A DNA stretch of 64,000 nucleotides, from positions 620,001-684,000 of the forward strand of contig NZ_CP066129.1 in NCBI RefSeq assembly GCF_019242955.1, in the 5' to 3' direction. The position numbers were made by a program, and so were the translations under genes. Below are positions 12,101 through 22,067 of the stretch, piece after piece (position 1 is the first letter of the stretch; each line of letters begins with the position of its first letter). Source of the DNA: Morganella morganii. GTDB lineage: Bacteria; Pseudomonadota; Gammaproteobacteria; Enterobacterales; Enterobacteriaceae. A model generated the notes under the pieces. That model was given only the letters and a program-made list of their open reading frames with translations. It was not told where the DNA came from and did not search any database.

Positions 12101-12600
12101 CGGTGGTTGGTCTGGTGCTGGCTTCTAAGGTGATTACCACCAAACGGGGAAACCGGATTGGTGTCTGTACCCTCGATGATCGTTCCGGCCGGCTGGAAAT
12201 TATGCTATTTTCCGATGCACTGGAACGTTATCAGCACCTGCTTGAACAGGATCGCATTCTGATTGCCTCCGGGCAGGTCAGCTTTGATGATTTCAGCGGC
12301 GGGCTTAAAATGGTGGTCAGGGAACTGCTGGATATCAGCGAAGCACGCGAAAAATATGCACGCGGGCTTGCTATCTCGCTTACGGACAGGCAAATTGACG
12401 AACAACTGCTGCACCGGTTGCGCGGTGCACTTGAACCGCACCGCTCCGGGACAATACCGGTTCACCTTTATTACCAGAAGGACGATGCCAGAGCGCGGAT
12501 GCGTTTCGGTGCCACCTGGCGGGTTACTCCGACCGATACCCTTCTGACAGATCTGCGGACTCTGCTGGGTAATGAGCAGGTAGAATTAGAATTTGACTAA
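9121..12600 (+). CDS. dnaE: DNA polymerase III alpha subunit
   Basis: DnaE is the replicative polymerase of the Pol III holoenzyme. The chosen ATG gives 1159 residues, against 1160 in E. coli, and the sequence [20 protein letters not shown], the family N-terminus. An upstream in-frame start at 9085 lies inside rnhB and would add residues with no family match. An N-terminal PHP domain comes first, then the C-family polymerase core with the acidic motif PDFDVDF (near residues 400-406) and [14 protein letters not shown]. Helix-hairpin-helix, OB-fold and tau-binding regions follow. A GAGGATGG ribosome-binding site precedes the ATG. Confidence 0.98.
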   Translation: MAEPRFIHLNIHSDYSMIDGLAKTGPLVKKVASMNMPAMAITDFTNLCGLVKFYGSAHGAGVKPIVGADFLMESELLGDELASLTILARNNTGYQNLTLLISEAYQNGYGAQGPTIQRDWLVNHKDGLIILSGGRKGDVGKFLLRGNSVLVDQALEFWQTHFPDSFYLELIRTGRQDEESYLHAAVQLATEKSLPVVATNDVRFISSEDFDAHEIRVAIHDGYTLADPKRPKLYSPQQYLRSEDEMCELFADIPEALQNSVEIAKRCNVTIRLGEYFLPQFPTGDMSTEDYLVKRSKEGLEERLAFLFPDPEVRAQRRPEYDERLDIELKVINQMGFPGYFLIVMEFIQWSKDNNVPVGPGRGSGAGSLVAYSLKITDLDPLEFDLLFERFLNPERVSMPDFDVDFCMEKRDRVIDHVAEMYGRDAVSQIITFGTMAAKAVIRDVGRVLGHPYGFVDRISKLVPPDPGMTLEKAFAAEPQLGEVYEADEEVRALIDMARILEGVTRNAGKHAGGVVIAPTKITDFAPLYCDPEGNNPVTQFDKNDVEYAGLVKFDFLGLRTLTIIDWALGMINPRNEKKGKPPVDIAAIPLDDQKSFDMLQRSETTAVFQLESRGMKDLIKRLRPDSFEDMIALVALFRPGPLQSGMVDNFIDRKHGREAISYPDVEWQHESLQPVLEPTYGIILYQEQVMQIAQVLAGYTLGGADMLRRAMGKKKPEEMAKQRSVFEEGAVKNGVDAELSMKIFDLVEKFAGYGFNKSHSAAYALVSYQTLWLKAHYPAEFMAAVMTADMDNTEKVVGLVDECWRMGLKVLPPDINSGLYHFHVNDEGEIVYGIGAIKGVGEGPIEAILEARKDGHFKDIFDLCARTDIKKLNRRVMEKLIMSGAFDRLGPHRAALMSSLEDALKAADQHAKAEATGQADMFGVLAEAPEQVERSYANIPKWQEEIILEGERETLGLYLTGHPINRYLKEIERYTHGLRLKDVNPTPRGQMTTVVGLVLASKVITTKRGNRIGVCTLDDRSGRLEIMLFSDALERYQHLLEQDRILIASGQVSFDDFSGGLKMVVRELLDISEAREKYARGLAISLTDRQIDEQLLHRLRGALEPHRSGTIPVHLYYQKDDARARMRFGATWRVTPTDTLLTDLRTLLGNEQVELEFD

Positions 12601-12612
12601 AATAGGAACATT

Positions 12613-13572
12613 ATGAGTCTTAATTTTCTGGATTTTGAACAGCCGATTGCCGAGTTAGAGGCGAAAATTGATTCGCTGACCGCGGTCAGCCGCCAGGATG
12701 AATCACTCGATATCAATCTTGACGAAGAAGTTGAACGCTTACGGGCGAAGAGTCTGGAACTGACACGTAAGATTTTCGCTGACCTGGGTGCATGGCAGAT
12801 AGCTCAGCTGGCACGCCATCCGCGTCGCCCGTATACCCTGGATTACGTCAAACTGATCTTTACCGATTTTCAGGAACTGGCAGGCGACCGCGCATATGCG
12901 GATGACAAAGCGATTGTCGGCGGGATTGCCCGTCTCGACGGTCGTCCGGTGATGATTATCGGCCATCAGAAAGGCCGTGAAACCAAAGAGAAAATCCGTC
13001 GTAACTTCGGCATGCCGGCACCGGAAGGTTACCGCAAGGCGCTGCGCCTGATGGAACTGGCCGAACGCTTTAATCTGCCGGTGATCACCTTTATCGACAC
13101 CCCGGGAGCCTATCCGGGCGTGGGTGCGGAAGAGCGCGGTCAGTCTGAAGCGATCGCCCGCAACCTGCGTGAAATGTCCCGTCTGAAAGTACCGGCTGTC
13201 TGTACTGTGGTCGGGGAAGGCGGTTCCGGCGGCGCGCTGGCAATTGCTGTCGGTGACAAAGTGAATATGCTGCAATACAGCACATATTCTGTGATTTCAC
13301 CGGAAGGCTGTGCCTCTATTCTGTGGAAAAGCGCGGATAAAGCGCCAATCGCGGCAGAAGCAATGGGGATCACCGCTCCGCGTCTGAAAGAACTGAAACT
13401 GATCGACAATGTGATCCCTGAGCCGCTGGGCGGCGCGCACCGTGATTATGAAGCGGTTGCCGCATCCCTGAAAGCGCAGATCCTGTCTGATCTGGCAGAG
13501 CTGGATAAACTGGACAGCGAGTCGCTGGTGAATCGCCGCTATGAGCGCCTGATGAGCTACGGCTACTGCTGA
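12613..13572 (+). CDS. accA: Acetyl-CoA carboxylase carboxyltransferase alpha subunit
   Basis: AccA and AccD form the carboxyltransferase that makes malonyl-CoA, the committed step of fatty acid synthesis. The 319-residue protein has the family opening [20 protein letters not shown], the crotonase-like core with [20 protein letters not shown], and the oxyanion-type segment [15 protein letters not shown]. Length equals the E. coli protein. It follows dnaE by 12 bp and precedes tilS by 9 bp. Confidence 0.98.
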   Translation: MSLNFLDFEQPIAELEAKIDSLTAVSRQDESLDINLDEEVERLRAKSLELTRKIFADLGAWQIAQLARHPRRPYTLDYVKLIFTDFQELAGDRAYADDKAIVGGIARLDGRPVMIIGHQKGRETKEKIRRNFGMPAPEGYRKALRLMELAERFNLPVITFIDTPGAYPGVGAEERGQSEAIARNLREMSRLKVPAVCTVVGEGGSGGALAIAVGDKVNMLQYSTYSVISPEGCASILWKSADKAPIAAEAMGITAPRLKELKLIDNVIPEPLGGAHRDYEAVAASLKAQILSDLAELDKLDSESLVNRRYERLMSYGYC

Positions 13573-13581
13573 TAACCGGTT

Positions 13582-14964
13582 GTGGATACTGCCTTTTGTG
13601 AGTCACTGTCTGCCGTGTTCCGCCGGGTGTTTGCCTCCCAGCAGGCAATACTGGCGGGGCTGAGCGGCGGGCTTGATTCTGTTGTCCTGCTGCATGCTCT
13701 GCGGCAGTGGCAGGCTGCTGAACGTCCTGCGCTGCGGTTGCGGGCAGTCCACATTCATCACGGATTAAACCCGCTGGCGGATGGCTGGGCGGAGCACTGC
13801 CGGACATTCTGCGGGACACTGTCTGTTCCGTTTCAGGTGTGCCGCGTACAGGTGGATCCCCGTAAAAAAGGGATTGAAGCCGCCGCCAGAGATGCCCGTT
13901 ATCAGGCATTCCGTGATGTGATCGCCCCGGATGAGGTGCTGGTGACAGCCCAGCATCTGGACGATCAGAGCGAAACCTTTTTTCTCGCCTTAAAACGCGG
14001 CAGCGGCCCTGCCGGTCTGTCCGCCATGCCGGAACAGATGCCATTTGGCCGTAATCTGCTGATCCGCCCGTTACTCACCTTCAGCCGTGCTCAGCTCGAG
14101 CAGTATGCGGCGTATCATCACCTTTCCCGGGTGGAAGATGACAGCAATCAGGATATCCGCTATGACCGCAATTTCCTGCGTCATGAGGTATTACCGCAAC
14201 TGAATGCCCGCTGGCCGCATTTTGCGCAGGTGGTATCCCGCAGTGCTGCGCTTTGCGGCGAACAGGAAGCCCTGCTGGATGAACTTCTGCAACCGGAACT
14301 CACGCAGTTAACCGGTTCTGATAATGGCCTGTCTTTTATCCCGCTGCTCAGTGCCGGAACGGCAAAACGCAACGCGGTACTGCGCCGCTGGCTGAAACAC
14401 TGTGGTGTGCAGATGCCGTCACAACACCAGCTGACACTGCTCTGGCAGGAAGTGGCACTGGCAAAAGCGGATGCCGAACCGGGTTACTGTCTGAAACCGG
14501 TCACTATCCGCCGCTACCGGAACAAACTGTATGTGACAGAGAAAACTGCCGGGTTATCAGCATATTGCCTGCCGTGGGATCTTCATTCTGCTTTGTCATT
14601 GCCGGATGATGCCGGAATTTTGCGGGTGACGGAAACGCTCAATCCGCAGGATGTGGTATCTGTGGTGCGCCCGCCGCGCCCGGATGAGCAGGTGACTGTC
14701 CGGTTCGGTTTGCAGGGGCATTATCATATCAGCGGGCGTGATCGCGGGCGTTCCGCCAAAAAGCTGTGGCAGGAATCCGGTGTTGCCCCCTGGCTGCGCG
14801 AACGTACACCGCTGCTCTGGTATAACGATACGCTGATTGCGGCGGTCGGGGTCTTTGTGACGAAAGAGGGGGAAACGGATGAGGCAGAACTGATGATTAT
14901 GCAGGAAAAAAACAACCCCGCGGACGGGGTTGCAGAGTTATTCAGGACGGTGAGTGATCAATAA
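13582..14964 (+). CDS. tilS: tRNA(Ile)-lysidine synthase TilS
   Basis: TilS attaches lysine to C34 of the CAU-anticodon tRNA-Ile, changing it to an AUA reader. The 460-residue protein has the ATP-pyrophosphatase PP-loop SGGLDS at residues 28-33, the HIHHGLNP segment after it, and C-terminal domains typical of the long enteric form. The start is a GTG nine bases after accA; no better ATG precedes the PP-loop. The last 23 bp overlap the 3' end of rof on the opposite strand. It is slightly longer than the E. coli protein (432). Confidence 0.95.
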   Translation: MDTAFCESLSAVFRRVFASQQAILAGLSGGLDSVVLLHALRQWQAAERPALRLRAVHIHHGLNPLADGWAEHCRTFCGTLSVPFQVCRVQVDPRKKGIEAAARDARYQAFRDVIAPDEVLVTAQHLDDQSETFFLALKRGSGPAGLSAMPEQMPFGRNLLIRPLLTFSRAQLEQYAAYHHLSRVEDDSNQDIRYDRNFLRHEVLPQLNARWPHFAQVVSRSAALCGEQEALLDELLQPELTQLTGSDNGLSFIPLLSAGTAKRNAVLRRWLKHCGVQMPSQHQLTLLWQEVALAKADAEPGYCLKPVTIRRYRNKLYVTEKTAGLSAYCLPWDLHSALSLPDDAGILRVTETLNPQDVVSVVRPPRPDEQVTVRFGLQGHYHISGRDRGRSAKKLWQESGVAPWLRERTPLLWYNDTLIAAVGVFVTKEGETDEAELMIMQEKNNPADGVAELFRTVSDQ

Positions 14965-15208
14965 CCACTGTTCCCAGGTCGGGATGACTGAAGCTGACAA
15001 TGGCGTCCAGACGAAGCTCCCGTAATTCGTTGTCAATCGTGACAACAAGGTATTCCACTTTCTTCCGGAGCACCAAATCGGTCGCTTTTCCTGTCAGAAC
15101 ATCGCCCCCCTGTAAGGTCACTTCCAGTACCATATGATGCTGGCAGGCCAGTTCGAGGTTGTCATAGTCATCACAATTAATTGGTTGATATTCATTTTCT
15201 GCAGACAT
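14942..15208 (-). CDS. rof: Rho-binding antiterminator Rof (YaeO)
   Basis: Rof binds Rho and inhibits Rho-dependent termination. The 88-residue protein contains YQPINCDDYDNLELACQHH and VEYLVVTIDNELRELRLD, closely matching the E. coli YaeO core, and ends in a SFSHPDLGTVV segment. It is a small OB/Sm-like beta protein. It is convergent with tilS and the two stop regions overlap by 23 bp. nlpE is divergent across a 268-bp gap. Confidence 0.95.
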   Translation of the reverse strand: MSAENEYQPINCDDYDNLELACQHHMVLEVTLQGGDVLTGKATDLVLRKKVEYLVVTIDNELRELRLDAIVSFSHPDLGTVVIDHSPS

Positions 15209-15476
15209 ATTCCCTCACCATACTTTCGCTCGCGGTATCATCCGCGGATGGTTATTCAAATAGCCTCATCGCTCCGGGAAGACTATATCATAGTTATCAT
15301 ATTGGCTATTACTGATTACATTTTATTATCAGCAAAACATACTGTTTATCACTGTTTTGGATAAAATCATTGCCAATTTAAAAATAAAAATGCGTAATTG
15401 TCTGAAAACGTATGAATATACAAAAACTGACAATCCTTTTGCTAACATTACCTCATCAGATGTTCAGGGGGAATAC
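15209..15476. other. Divergent intergenic region rof/nlpE
   Basis: AT-rich spacer between the divergent rof and nlpE genes. It must hold promoters for both. The nlpE reading frame extends upstream to 15357, but that extension has no family similarity and lies before the ribosome-binding site TTCAGGGGG just ahead of the ATG at 15477. No conserved operator was recognised. Confidence 0.5.
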
Positions 15477-16136
15477 ATGAAAAATCTAACAAAACTCTTA
15501 TTGGCAGCAGGTATTTTCAGCATTACGGCCTGTAGTTCGACAGTCGTTGTGCCACCGGCACCGGAAGTCCATGTTCTTGATCGTGCGTATAACGGCGTGG
15601 TTCCGTGTGCGGATTGCTCCGGCATGGATGTGACCGTTTTACTGGAAGGTGACGGCACTTATGTTATGCAGCGCACTTATCTGCAAACCCGTGACGGCAA
15701 CCAGACCTTCTTTGAAACCGGGACCTGGGCGAAAGACGGCGAAAAACTGCGTCTGACCGATACCGCCGGGCAGCGTGCTTATTATGATCCGCAGGATAAA
15801 TCGCTGGTGATGCTGGATATTGACGGCAATCCGGTTAAATCAGACATGAACTACACCCTGAAAATGGTGAAACCGTTACAGCTGAAAGGCGAATACCGCT
15901 ATATGGCCGATGCGGCAACCTTTAAAGATTGTCAGACCGGCGTGGTTTACTCGGTGCCGGGCAATATTGGTTTAGAGCAGGGTTACGGTAAGCTGGGTGT
16001 CGAAGGCGGCAAACCGGTCTATCTGGAAGTGGAAGGGTATTACACCATCCGTCCGTCCATGGAAGACGGTCAGTTTGATCAGGCGCTGATTCAGACCGGT
16101 AAATCTGTACTGGATAAATCACGCAGCTGTCAGTAA
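15477..16136 (+). CDS. nlpE: Outer membrane lipoprotein NlpE (CutF), envelope stress sensor
   Basis: NlpE is an outer-membrane lipoprotein that signals surface contact and lipoprotein-trafficking or redox faults to the Cpx system. The chosen ATG follows a GGGGG ribosome-binding site and gives a 219-residue precursor with lipobox ITAC (lipidated C19). The N-terminal domain has the family CADC pair (C44, C47). A second domain carries two further cysteines (DCQTG and the C-terminal SCQ), consistent with the redox-sensing C-terminal disulfide of the family. Length is close to E. coli (236). A bidirectional terminator separates it from proS. Confidence 0.9.
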   Translation: MKNLTKLLLAAGIFSITACSSTVVVPPAPEVHVLDRAYNGVVPCADCSGMDVTVLLEGDGTYVMQRTYLQTRDGNQTFFETGTWAKDGEKLRLTDTAGQRAYYDPQDKSLVMLDIDGNPVKSDMNYTLKMVKPLQLKGEYRYMADAATFKDCQTGVVYSVPGNIGLEQGYGKLGVEGGKPVYLEVEGYYTIRPSMEDGQFDQALIQTGKSVLDKSRSCQ

Positions 16137-16160
16137 GTTCTCCGGAATCCGGCAGAAATA

Positions 16161-16190
16161 AAAAAGGCTGAACAAATGTTCAGCCTTTTT
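16161..16190. terminator. Bidirectional terminator between nlpE and proS
   Basis: AAAAAGGCTGAACA and TGTTCAGCCTTTTT form a 14-bp inverted repeat with a two-base loop and T runs on both strands. It ends the plus-strand nlpE transcript and, read on the minus strand, the proS transcript. Confidence 0.9.
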
Positions 16191-16209
16191 GCATTCACCG
16201 CGCTGATAA

Positions 16210-17931
16210 TCAGGCAGTAATGATTTTCTCTTTCAGCACACTGACAATATCATCCAGTGCGATCAGGGATTTATCTTCGCTGCGGCGGTATTTGTATTCC
16301 ACCACACCGCTGTCGAGGTTACGATCGCCGATAACGATAGTATGCGGGATACCCATCAGTTCCATATCCGCAAACATCACACCCGGACGCTCTTTACGGT
16401 CATCAAAGATCACTTCAATACCCTGAGCGGTCAGGTCTGCGTAGAGTTTCTCCGCCACTTCTTTCACGCGGTAAGACTTGTGCATATTCATCGGCAGCAG
16501 CGCAACCTGGAACGGAGCAATGGCATCCGGCCAGATAATACCGCGATCATCGAAGTTCTGCTCAATCGCTGCTGCGACAATACGGGTCACCCCGATGCCG
16601 TAACAACCCATAAAGACGACTTCATTGTGACCGGCTTCATTCTGAACTGTCGCTTTCAGTGCTTCGGAATATTTTTTACCGAGCTGGAAGATATGACCGA
16701 CTTCAATCCCGCGTTTGATCATCAGTGTGCCTTTGCCGTCCGGGCTCGGGTCACCGGCGACCACATTACGGATATCAGCGACTTCCGGCAGAGCGGCATC
16801 ACGCTCCCAGTTGATACCGAAATAGTGTTTGCCGTCGATATTTGCACCGGCACCGAAATCACTCATCATGGCAACGGTACGGTCAGCCACCACCGGCAGC
16901 GGCAGATTAACCGGTCCCAGTGAACCCGGACCGGCATTCAGGGCTGCGCGGATCTCTTCTTCGGTTGCAAATTCCAGCGGAGCGGCAACCAGCGGGTGTT
17001 TTTCCGCTTTCACTTCGTTGAGTTCGTGATCGCCGCGCACCAGCAGTGCAACCAGTTTGTGACCGCTCTCTTTGCTGCCGTGAACGATCAGGGTTTTGAC
17101 GGTTTTTTCAACCGGCAGATTAAACTGTTCAACCAGCTCCGCGATAGTTTTCGCGTTTGGTGTATCAACCAGTTCCATCGCTTTCTGCGGCGCAGGGCGC
17201 TCAGTGATATTGCAGACCGCTTCTGCCAGCTCAATATTGGCTGCGTAATCTGATTCAGAGGAGAAAATAACATCATCTTCGCCGCTCTGTGCCAGTACCT
17301 GGAATTCGTGGGATGCACTTCCGCCGATAGAGCCGGTATCTGCCATTACCGCACGGAAATCCAGCCCGATACGATTGAAGATCTTACTGTACGCCTGATA
17401 CATCGTATCGTACGTTTCCTGGAGTGAATCCTGAGTCAGGTGGAAAGAGTATGCATCTTTCATGATAAATTCACGGGAGCGCATCACGCCAAAACGCGGA
17501 CGAACTTCATCACGGAATTTAGTCTGGATCTGGAACACATTCAGCGGCAGCTGTTTATAAGATGTCACTTCGTTACGGATGATATCCGTGACCACTTCTT
17601 CGTGCGTAGGACCCAGTACAAACTGGCGATCGCCGCGATCGGTGATACGGAGCAGCTCCGGACCGTACTGTTCCCAGCGTCCGCTCTCCAGCCATAAATC
17701 TGCGGGCTGAACGACCGGCATGGAAATTTCCAGCGAACCGGCATTTTCCATCTCTTCACGCACGATCTTCTCAACTTTGCGTAATACGCGGACACCGGTC
17801 GGCATCCAGTTGTACAGACCTGAGGCAAGTTTACGGATCATCCCGGCGCGCAGCATCAGCTGATGACTGACCACTTCGGCGTCAGCAGGGGTCTCTTTCA
17901 GAGTAGAGAGCAGATATTGGGTAGTACGCAT
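16210..17931 (-). CDS. proS: Prolyl-tRNA synthetase
   Basis: ProS charges tRNA-Pro. The 573-residue product has the bacterial ProS layout: class II catalytic core beginning [20 protein letters not shown], with [16 protein letters not shown] (motif 1 region) and [21 protein letters not shown] (motif 2). An editing INS domain occupies roughly residues 230-390, and an anticodon-binding C-terminal domain follows. Length matches E. coli (572). trmO lies upstream on the same strand with a 119-bp gap. Confidence 0.98.
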   Translation of the reverse strand: MRTTQYLLSTLKETPADAEVVSHQLMLRAGMIRKLASGLYNWMPTGVRVLRKVEKIVREEMENAGSLEISMPVVQPADLWLESGRWEQYGPELLRITDRGDRQFVLGPTHEEVVTDIIRNEVTSYKQLPLNVFQIQTKFRDEVRPRFGVMRSREFIMKDAYSFHLTQDSLQETYDTMYQAYSKIFNRIGLDFRAVMADTGSIGGSASHEFQVLAQSGEDDVIFSSESDYAANIELAEAVCNITERPAPQKAMELVDTPNAKTIAELVEQFNLPVEKTVKTLIVHGSKESGHKLVALLVRGDHELNEVKAEKHPLVAAPLEFATEEEIRAALNAGPGSLGPVNLPLPVVADRTVAMMSDFGAGANIDGKHYFGINWERDAALPEVADIRNVVAGDPSPDGKGTLMIKRGIEVGHIFQLGKKYSEALKATVQNEAGHNEVVFMGCYGIGVTRIVAAAIEQNFDDRGIIWPDAIAPFQVALLPMNMHKSYRVKEVAEKLYADLTAQGIEVIFDDRKERPGVMFADMELMGIPHTIVIGDRNLDSGVVEYKYRRSEDKSLIALDDIVSVLKEKIITA

Positions 17932-18050
17932 TATTTAGGTTCCATTAGAACGACAAACATGTCTTATCGCAGAGGTATTCTGCGCAGAAGTGAAATTAAG
18001 CCTGACAGTTTACCAGTGACTGCCGCGCCCCAAAAGAGGGGAATCGCGTT

Positions 18051-18758
18051 TTAGCGTTTTTCCAGACTGATGACTTCGGTTACGCCATCACGGATATGCC
18101 AGCGGACATTTAAATCCAGCAGGTGGACGGCATAGATTTTATCGTCAGCCTGTTGTTTTTTATACGCCGGGCGCGGGTCCTGCGCCAGTACCTGAGTGAT
18201 AAAACGGGCCAGATCAGGATATTGTGCGGCCTGAGCCGTTATGAATTGCTGTGCCGCAGTACTGAATACGATCGGCATATCCGCCGGGGGCTCTTCCTGA
18301 GCAAAACCGGCCAGTGCTCCGGGGACGGATTCAGCATAAGGCAGATAGGGTTTGATATCCAGCACGGGTGTGCCGTTAAGCAGATCCAGACTACCGAGAG
18401 AAAGGTAGGCGGTATCGCCGTCGTAACAGACTTCTTTCAGTTCAACCAGCGACATTCCGATCGGATTCGGGCGGAAAGTGGAGCGGGTGGCAAACACGCC
18501 CATTTTGGCATTACCGCCAAGGCGCGGCGGACGTACGAGCGGACGCCAGCTGCCTGCCGGAATATCATGGAAGACAAAGATAACCCACACGTGACTGAAT
18601 TGTTCCAGTCCGCGCACGCAATCGGCGTGATTATAGGGTGCAACAAAGTGCAGCTCCCCTGTTCCGTCCTCAACCAGCCCGGGCTGGCGCGGGATCGCAA
18701 ATTTTTCCTGCCACGGTGAGCGGATAAAACCAACGGGGGAAAATGAAAACTCAGACAT
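18051..18758 (-). CDS. trmO: tRNA (N6-threonylcarbamoyl-A37)-methyltransferase TrmO
   Basis: TrmO (TsaA, YaeB) uses S-adenosylmethionine to methylate t6A37 of certain tRNAs. The chosen ATG gives 235 residues starting MSEFSFSPVGFIRSPWQEKF, which matches the E. coli N-terminus; longer in-frame starts add residues unlike the family. The core RPPRLGGNAKMGVFATRS and FRPNPIGMSLVELKEV is strongly conserved. The ATG lies 8 bp inside the end of rcsF, so the two genes are probably cotranscribed and coupled. Confidence 0.95.
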   Translation of the reverse strand: MSEFSFSPVGFIRSPWQEKFAIPRQPGLVEDGTGELHFVAPYNHADCVRGLEQFSHVWVIFVFHDIPAGSWRPLVRPPRLGGNAKMGVFATRSTFRPNPIGMSLVELKEVCYDGDTAYLSLGSLDLLNGTPVLDIKPYLPYAESVPGALAGFAQEEPPADMPIVFSTAAQQFITAQAAQYPDLARFITQVLAQDPRPAYKKQQADDKIYAVHLLDLNVRWHIRDGVTEVISLEKR

Positions 18759-19161
18759 CATCAACCTTAATCGCAGTACCTTCACATACCGTCAGTTGCT
18801 TACAACCCTGCGCGGGTGTCACGGCACACTGATGGAGTAACACGGCATCTGCTTTCAGTTTTCCGGCCCGGTACAGCATTTGCTTCCGGGCTGCCGGAAT
18901 ACCGGACTGTGCAGATTTTGCCGCTTCCGGGCAATTCTGACCCAAAACCACGCCAAGGTCACGGAAAGGTTTACCCAGCAATTCTTCCGGGCGGGTATAG
19001 AGTTTGACGCGTGATGCTGCGGATGTTGATTTGGCTTTTTTACCGGCCGGTTTTTTCAGCCGCATATCGGCATATTGCGCTTGTTCCTGCTCAGAATGAC
19101 TCTGACGGAAAGAACATCCCGCCATAAGAAGAGCAAGCAGGCTGATAATAAGCACTCGCAT
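18751..19161 (-). CDS. rcsF: Outer membrane lipoprotein RcsF, Rcs stress sensor
   Basis: RcsF is the outer-membrane lipoprotein that signals envelope damage to the Rcs phosphorelay through IgaA. The chosen ATG gives a 136-residue precursor MRVLIISLLALLMAGC with lipobox MAGC (C16); further upstream in-frame starts have no ribosome-binding site, while AGAGGA precedes this one. A proline- and lysine-rich linker (KKPAGKKAKS) precedes the globular domain. Four cysteines (in GQNC, HQC, QGC and TVC) match the two disulfides of the family. The stop overlaps the trmO start. Confidence 0.94.
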   Translation of the reverse strand: MRVLIISLLALLMAGCSFRQSHSEQEQAQYADMRLKKPAGKKAKSTSAASRVKLYTRPEELLGKPFRDLGVVLGQNCPEAAKSAQSGIPAARKQMLYRAGKLKADAVLLHQCAVTPAQGCKQLTVCEGTAIKVDDV

Positions 19162-19258
19162 GGAAAGAAATCCTCTGGCTGTACAAAACAGAAAAGTAAG
19201 AGAAGATGAAGTATTATTATTTATAAGAGAGCATTTCATGTTCATAGCAAAACAAAAA

Positions 19259-19285
19259 GGGTGAACAATTGTTCACCCTCAGTGT
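19259..19285 (-). terminator. Rho-independent terminator of metNIQ
   Basis: A perfect inverted repeat GGGTGAACAA/TTGTTCACCC occupies 19259-19278, with a T run (TTTTTGTTTT) following it on the minus strand. It lies 64 bp past the metQ stop and fits the end of the metNIQ transcript. Confidence 0.85.
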
Positions 19286-19341
19286 AATATTCTTTGATTA
19301 AAGAGAAAAGGATTTAGAGGTTATTCTGAATTCCCTGTCTT

Positions 19342-20157
19342 TTACCAGCCTTTCACCGCACCGCCGTTGAAGACTTTATCTGCTTCGTTAAAGACTTCAT
19401 CTGACTGATACGCCTGAACAAATTGTTTCACAGCTTCGCTGTCTTTATTATCTTCACGGGAGACAATAATGTTGACGTAAGGTGAATCTTTATCCTCGAC
19501 AAATAAGCCGTCTTTAGCCGGGGTTAAATTGATCTGGCTGGCGTAGGTCGTGTTGATCACGGCCAGGTCGATCTTATTATCATCCAGTGAACGTGGCAGC
19601 TGCGGGGCTTCCAGCTCAATCAGTTTCAGACCTTTCGGGTTTTCAGCCACATCAAGAACGGTCGGCAGCAGACCGGTGCCTTCTTTCAGTTTGATCAATC
19701 CCTGCTTCTGTAATAACAGCAGTGAACGGCCGAGGTTGGTCGGGTCATTCGGCAGGGCGATTTGAGCACCGTCCTGTAATTCATCCAGTGATTTGATTTT
19801 CTTTGAATAACCGGCAATCGGATAAACAAAGGTATTACCTACAGTGGTTAACTTATAGTTACGATCTTTAATCTGCTGATCCAGGTACGGCTTATGCTGG
19901 AATGCGTTCAGGTCGATATCACCACGGCTGAGCGCTTCATTCGGCATGACATAGTCATTGAAAGTAACCAGCTCGACATTCAGACCGTATTTGTCTTTGG
20001 CAACTTTCTTCGCCACTTCCGCCACCTGCTGTTCAGCACCGACAATCACGCCGACTTTGACACTTTTCGGATCTTTTTCATTCTGTCCGCAACCCGCCAG
20101 TACTAATGAACCCAGCAAAGCCCCGGCAACGACAAGCGATTTTAATTTAAAAGCCAT
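19342..20157 (-). CDS. metQ: Methionine-binding lipoprotein MetQ
   Basis: MetQ is the lipid-anchored periplasmic receptor for D- and L-methionine of the MetNIQ ABC importer. The 271-residue precursor has lipobox LAGC with C23. The NlpA-family body includes KVGVIVGAEQQVAEVAKKVA, FNDYVMPNEAL and LNAFQHKPYLD. Length equals E. coli MetQ. It is the last gene of the metN-metI-metQ operon and is followed by a clear terminator. Confidence 0.97.
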   Translation of the reverse strand: MAFKLKSLVVAGALLGSLVLAGCGQNEKDPKSVKVGVIVGAEQQVAEVAKKVAKDKYGLNVELVTFNDYVMPNEALSRGDIDLNAFQHKPYLDQQIKDRNYKLTTVGNTFVYPIAGYSKKIKSLDELQDGAQIALPNDPTNLGRSLLLLQKQGLIKLKEGTGLLPTVLDVAENPKGLKLIELEAPQLPRSLDDNKIDLAVINTTYASQINLTPAKDGLFVEDKDSPYVNIIVSREDNKDSEAVKQFVQAYQSDEVFNEADKVFNGGAVKGW

Positions 20158-20216
20158 CTTTTCTTTCCTCGTTCTGTGTAATACGCGTTCGCAGTCAGTG
20201 CGGCGCGGAGAGTGTT

Positions 20217-20870
20217 TTACTTGTGGGTTACCGCTTTAACCAGGCGATCACCACATACCTGAATAATAAAGACCAAAACAACCAGCAATGCCAATACCGT
20301 ATTCATAACAACAGCGTTATATCCGACATAACCATACTGATAACCAATCTGACCTAACCCGCCGGCACCAACTGCACCACCCATCGCAGAGTAACCCACG
20401 AGTGTGATCAGCGTAATAGTCGCTGCGTTAATCAGTCCCGGTAACGCTTCCGGCAGCAGGATCTTGCTGACAATCTGCAGTGGTGTGGCACCCATTGAGC
20501 GGGATGCTTCGATCAGACCTGACGGTATCTCCAGCAGGGCGTTTTCCACCATGCGGGCAATAAACGGTGCCGCACCGACAGTCAGAGGAACAATCGCCGC
20601 TTGTAACCCGATAGATGTACCAACAACTAACCGGGTAAACGGAATCATCCACACCAGTAAGATAATGAACGGGATCGCACGGAAAATATTGACCAGTACG
20701 GACAGTATCCGGTACAGGCTTTTATTATCTGCAATCTGACCCGAACGGGTGATATATAACAGTACCCCCACCGGCAGGCCGATTAAAAATCCCAGGAAAC
20801 CGGATGCAAATGTCATGACCAGGGTTTCCCAGATGCCTTTAATCAACAGTAAAATCATTCCTTCAGACAT
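20217..20870 (-). CDS. metI: Methionine ABC transporter permease MetI
   Basis: MetI is the inner-membrane channel subunit of the methionine importer. The 217-residue protein has five predicted membrane helices and the ABC permease coupling-loop motif around [22 protein letters not shown], which contacts MetN. The gene overlaps the 3' end of metN by 8 bp, indicating translational coupling, and metQ follows. Confidence 0.97.
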   Translation of the reverse strand: MSEGMILLLIKGIWETLVMTFASGFLGFLIGLPVGVLLYITRSGQIADNKSLYRILSVLVNIFRAIPFIILLVWMIPFTRLVVGTSIGLQAAIVPLTVGAAPFIARMVENALLEIPSGLIEASRSMGATPLQIVSKILLPEALPGLINAATITLITLVGYSAMGGAVGAGGLGQIGYQYGYVGYNAVVMNTVLALLVVLVFIIQVCGDRLVKAVTHK

Positions 20871-21897
20871 AACCGAGAACCTCTGTTTTTACGTGGTGTT
20901 CTTTCAGAAAATCAATGGCCGCTTCAACATCCTGCGGGCTGTTGCCGTCCAGCTCTGCCAGCATGACACCAAATTTCACACCGCCCGCATAATCCATCTG
21001 AGAGCTCAGGATGCTGATATCAATATTGAACTTGCGTGACGCAATCGAGATCAGCGGCGCATCAACGGACTGACCACCAAACTCCAGTTTCAGCAGTGGT
21101 CCCAGTCCTTCCGCCGGTTCCGGCTTCAGCCGTGCCAGATAATCTTCCGGTACATCCAGGTGCAGGGTAGACTCAATAAATGCCTGCGCCACCGGGGTTT
21201 TCGGATGAGAGAACACTTCACTCACCGTATTTTGTTCAATCAGCTGTCCGCCGCTGATAACCGCCACCTGGTCACAAATGCGTTTTACCACATCCATTTC
21301 ATGGGTGATCAGCAGGATAGTTAACTCCAGCCGGCGGTTGATATCTTTCAGCAGCTCCAGAATCGAACGGGTGGTTGCCGGGTCCAGTGCGCTGGTGGCT
21401 TCATCACACAGCAAAACCTCAGGTTCATTTGCCAGCGCACGGGCGATGGCAACACGCTGCTTCTGACCACCGGACAGATTCGCCGGGTAAGCATCCCGCT
21501 TGTCGGTCAGGCCGACCAGATCAAGCAGTTTCACAACCCGTTTTTCAATTTCTGCAGCCGGGACGCGATCAAGTTCCAGCGGCAGAGCGATGTTCCCGAA
21601 CACGGTGCGGGAAGATAACAGATTAAAATGCTGAAAAATCATGCCGATGCCGCGGCGGGCACGGGTTAACTCTTTATCGTTCATCTTAGTGAGATCACGG
21701 TCGCCGACGAGTACTTGTCCGGATGTCGGCCGTTCCAGCATGTTCACACAGCGTATAAGCGTACTTTTTCCGGCGCCGGAAGCACCGATCACTCCGTAAA
21801 TCTGCCCTTGCGGGACGTGCAGGTTAATATCAGAAAGTGCCTGTATTTCGCGATGACCCTGCTGAAAAACCTTATTTATATTCGTCAGCTTTATCAT
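20863..21897 (-). CDS. metN: Methionine ABC transporter ATP-binding protein MetN
   Basis: MetN is the ATPase of the methionine importer. The 344-residue protein has Walker [10 protein letters not shown] at residues 38-46, the signature LSGGQKQR, and Walker [14 protein letters not shown]-terminal NIL (ACT-like) domain binds methionine and inhibits transport when the pool is high. It is the first gene of the operon, and tandem MetJ-box-like sites lie upstream. The ATG is preceded by a modest ribosome-binding site. Confidence 0.97.
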   Translation of the reverse strand: MIKLTNINKVFQQGHREIQALSDINLHVPQGQIYGVIGASGAGKSTLIRCVNMLERPTSGQVLVGDRDLTKMNDKELTRARRGIGMIFQHFNLLSSRTVFGNIALPLELDRVPAAEIEKRVVKLLDLVGLTDKRDAYPANLSGGQKQRVAIARALANEPEVLLCDEATSALDPATTRSILELLKDINRRLELTILLITHEMDVVKRICDQVAVISGGQLIEQNTVSEVFSHPKTPVAQAFIESTLHLDVPEDYLARLKPEPAEGLGPLLKLEFGGQSVDAPLISIASRKFNIDISILSSQMDYAGGVKFGVMLAELDGNSPQDVEAAIDFLKEHHVKTEVLGYV

Positions 21898-21949
21898 GTA
21901 ATTATTATTACCTTGTTACGTGAAACTGGTTGTTCACCAGATGATTTTC

Positions 21950-21973
21950 GGATGTTAAGATGTCTGGACGGCT
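21950..21973. promoter_or_regulatory. Tandem MetJ operator (met boxes) before metN
   Basis: Two adjacent 8-mers, AGATGTCT (21958-21965) and GGACGGCT (21966-21973), match the met-box consensus AGACGTCT at 7 and 6 positions. A third, weaker 8-mer precedes them (21950-21957). MetJ with S-adenosylmethionine binds tandem met boxes cooperatively, so the metNIQ operon is likely repressed when methionine is plentiful, as in E. coli. The site lies 53 to 76 bp upstream of the metN ATG. Confidence 0.75.
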
Positions 21974-22067
21974 AAGTCAACAGGATTTAGTTATCAGGCC
22001 GCATTCTCATTCCTCATCAAATAAGCGATACTAAATACATTATTGATGACGGACTAAGAGTGTAACC

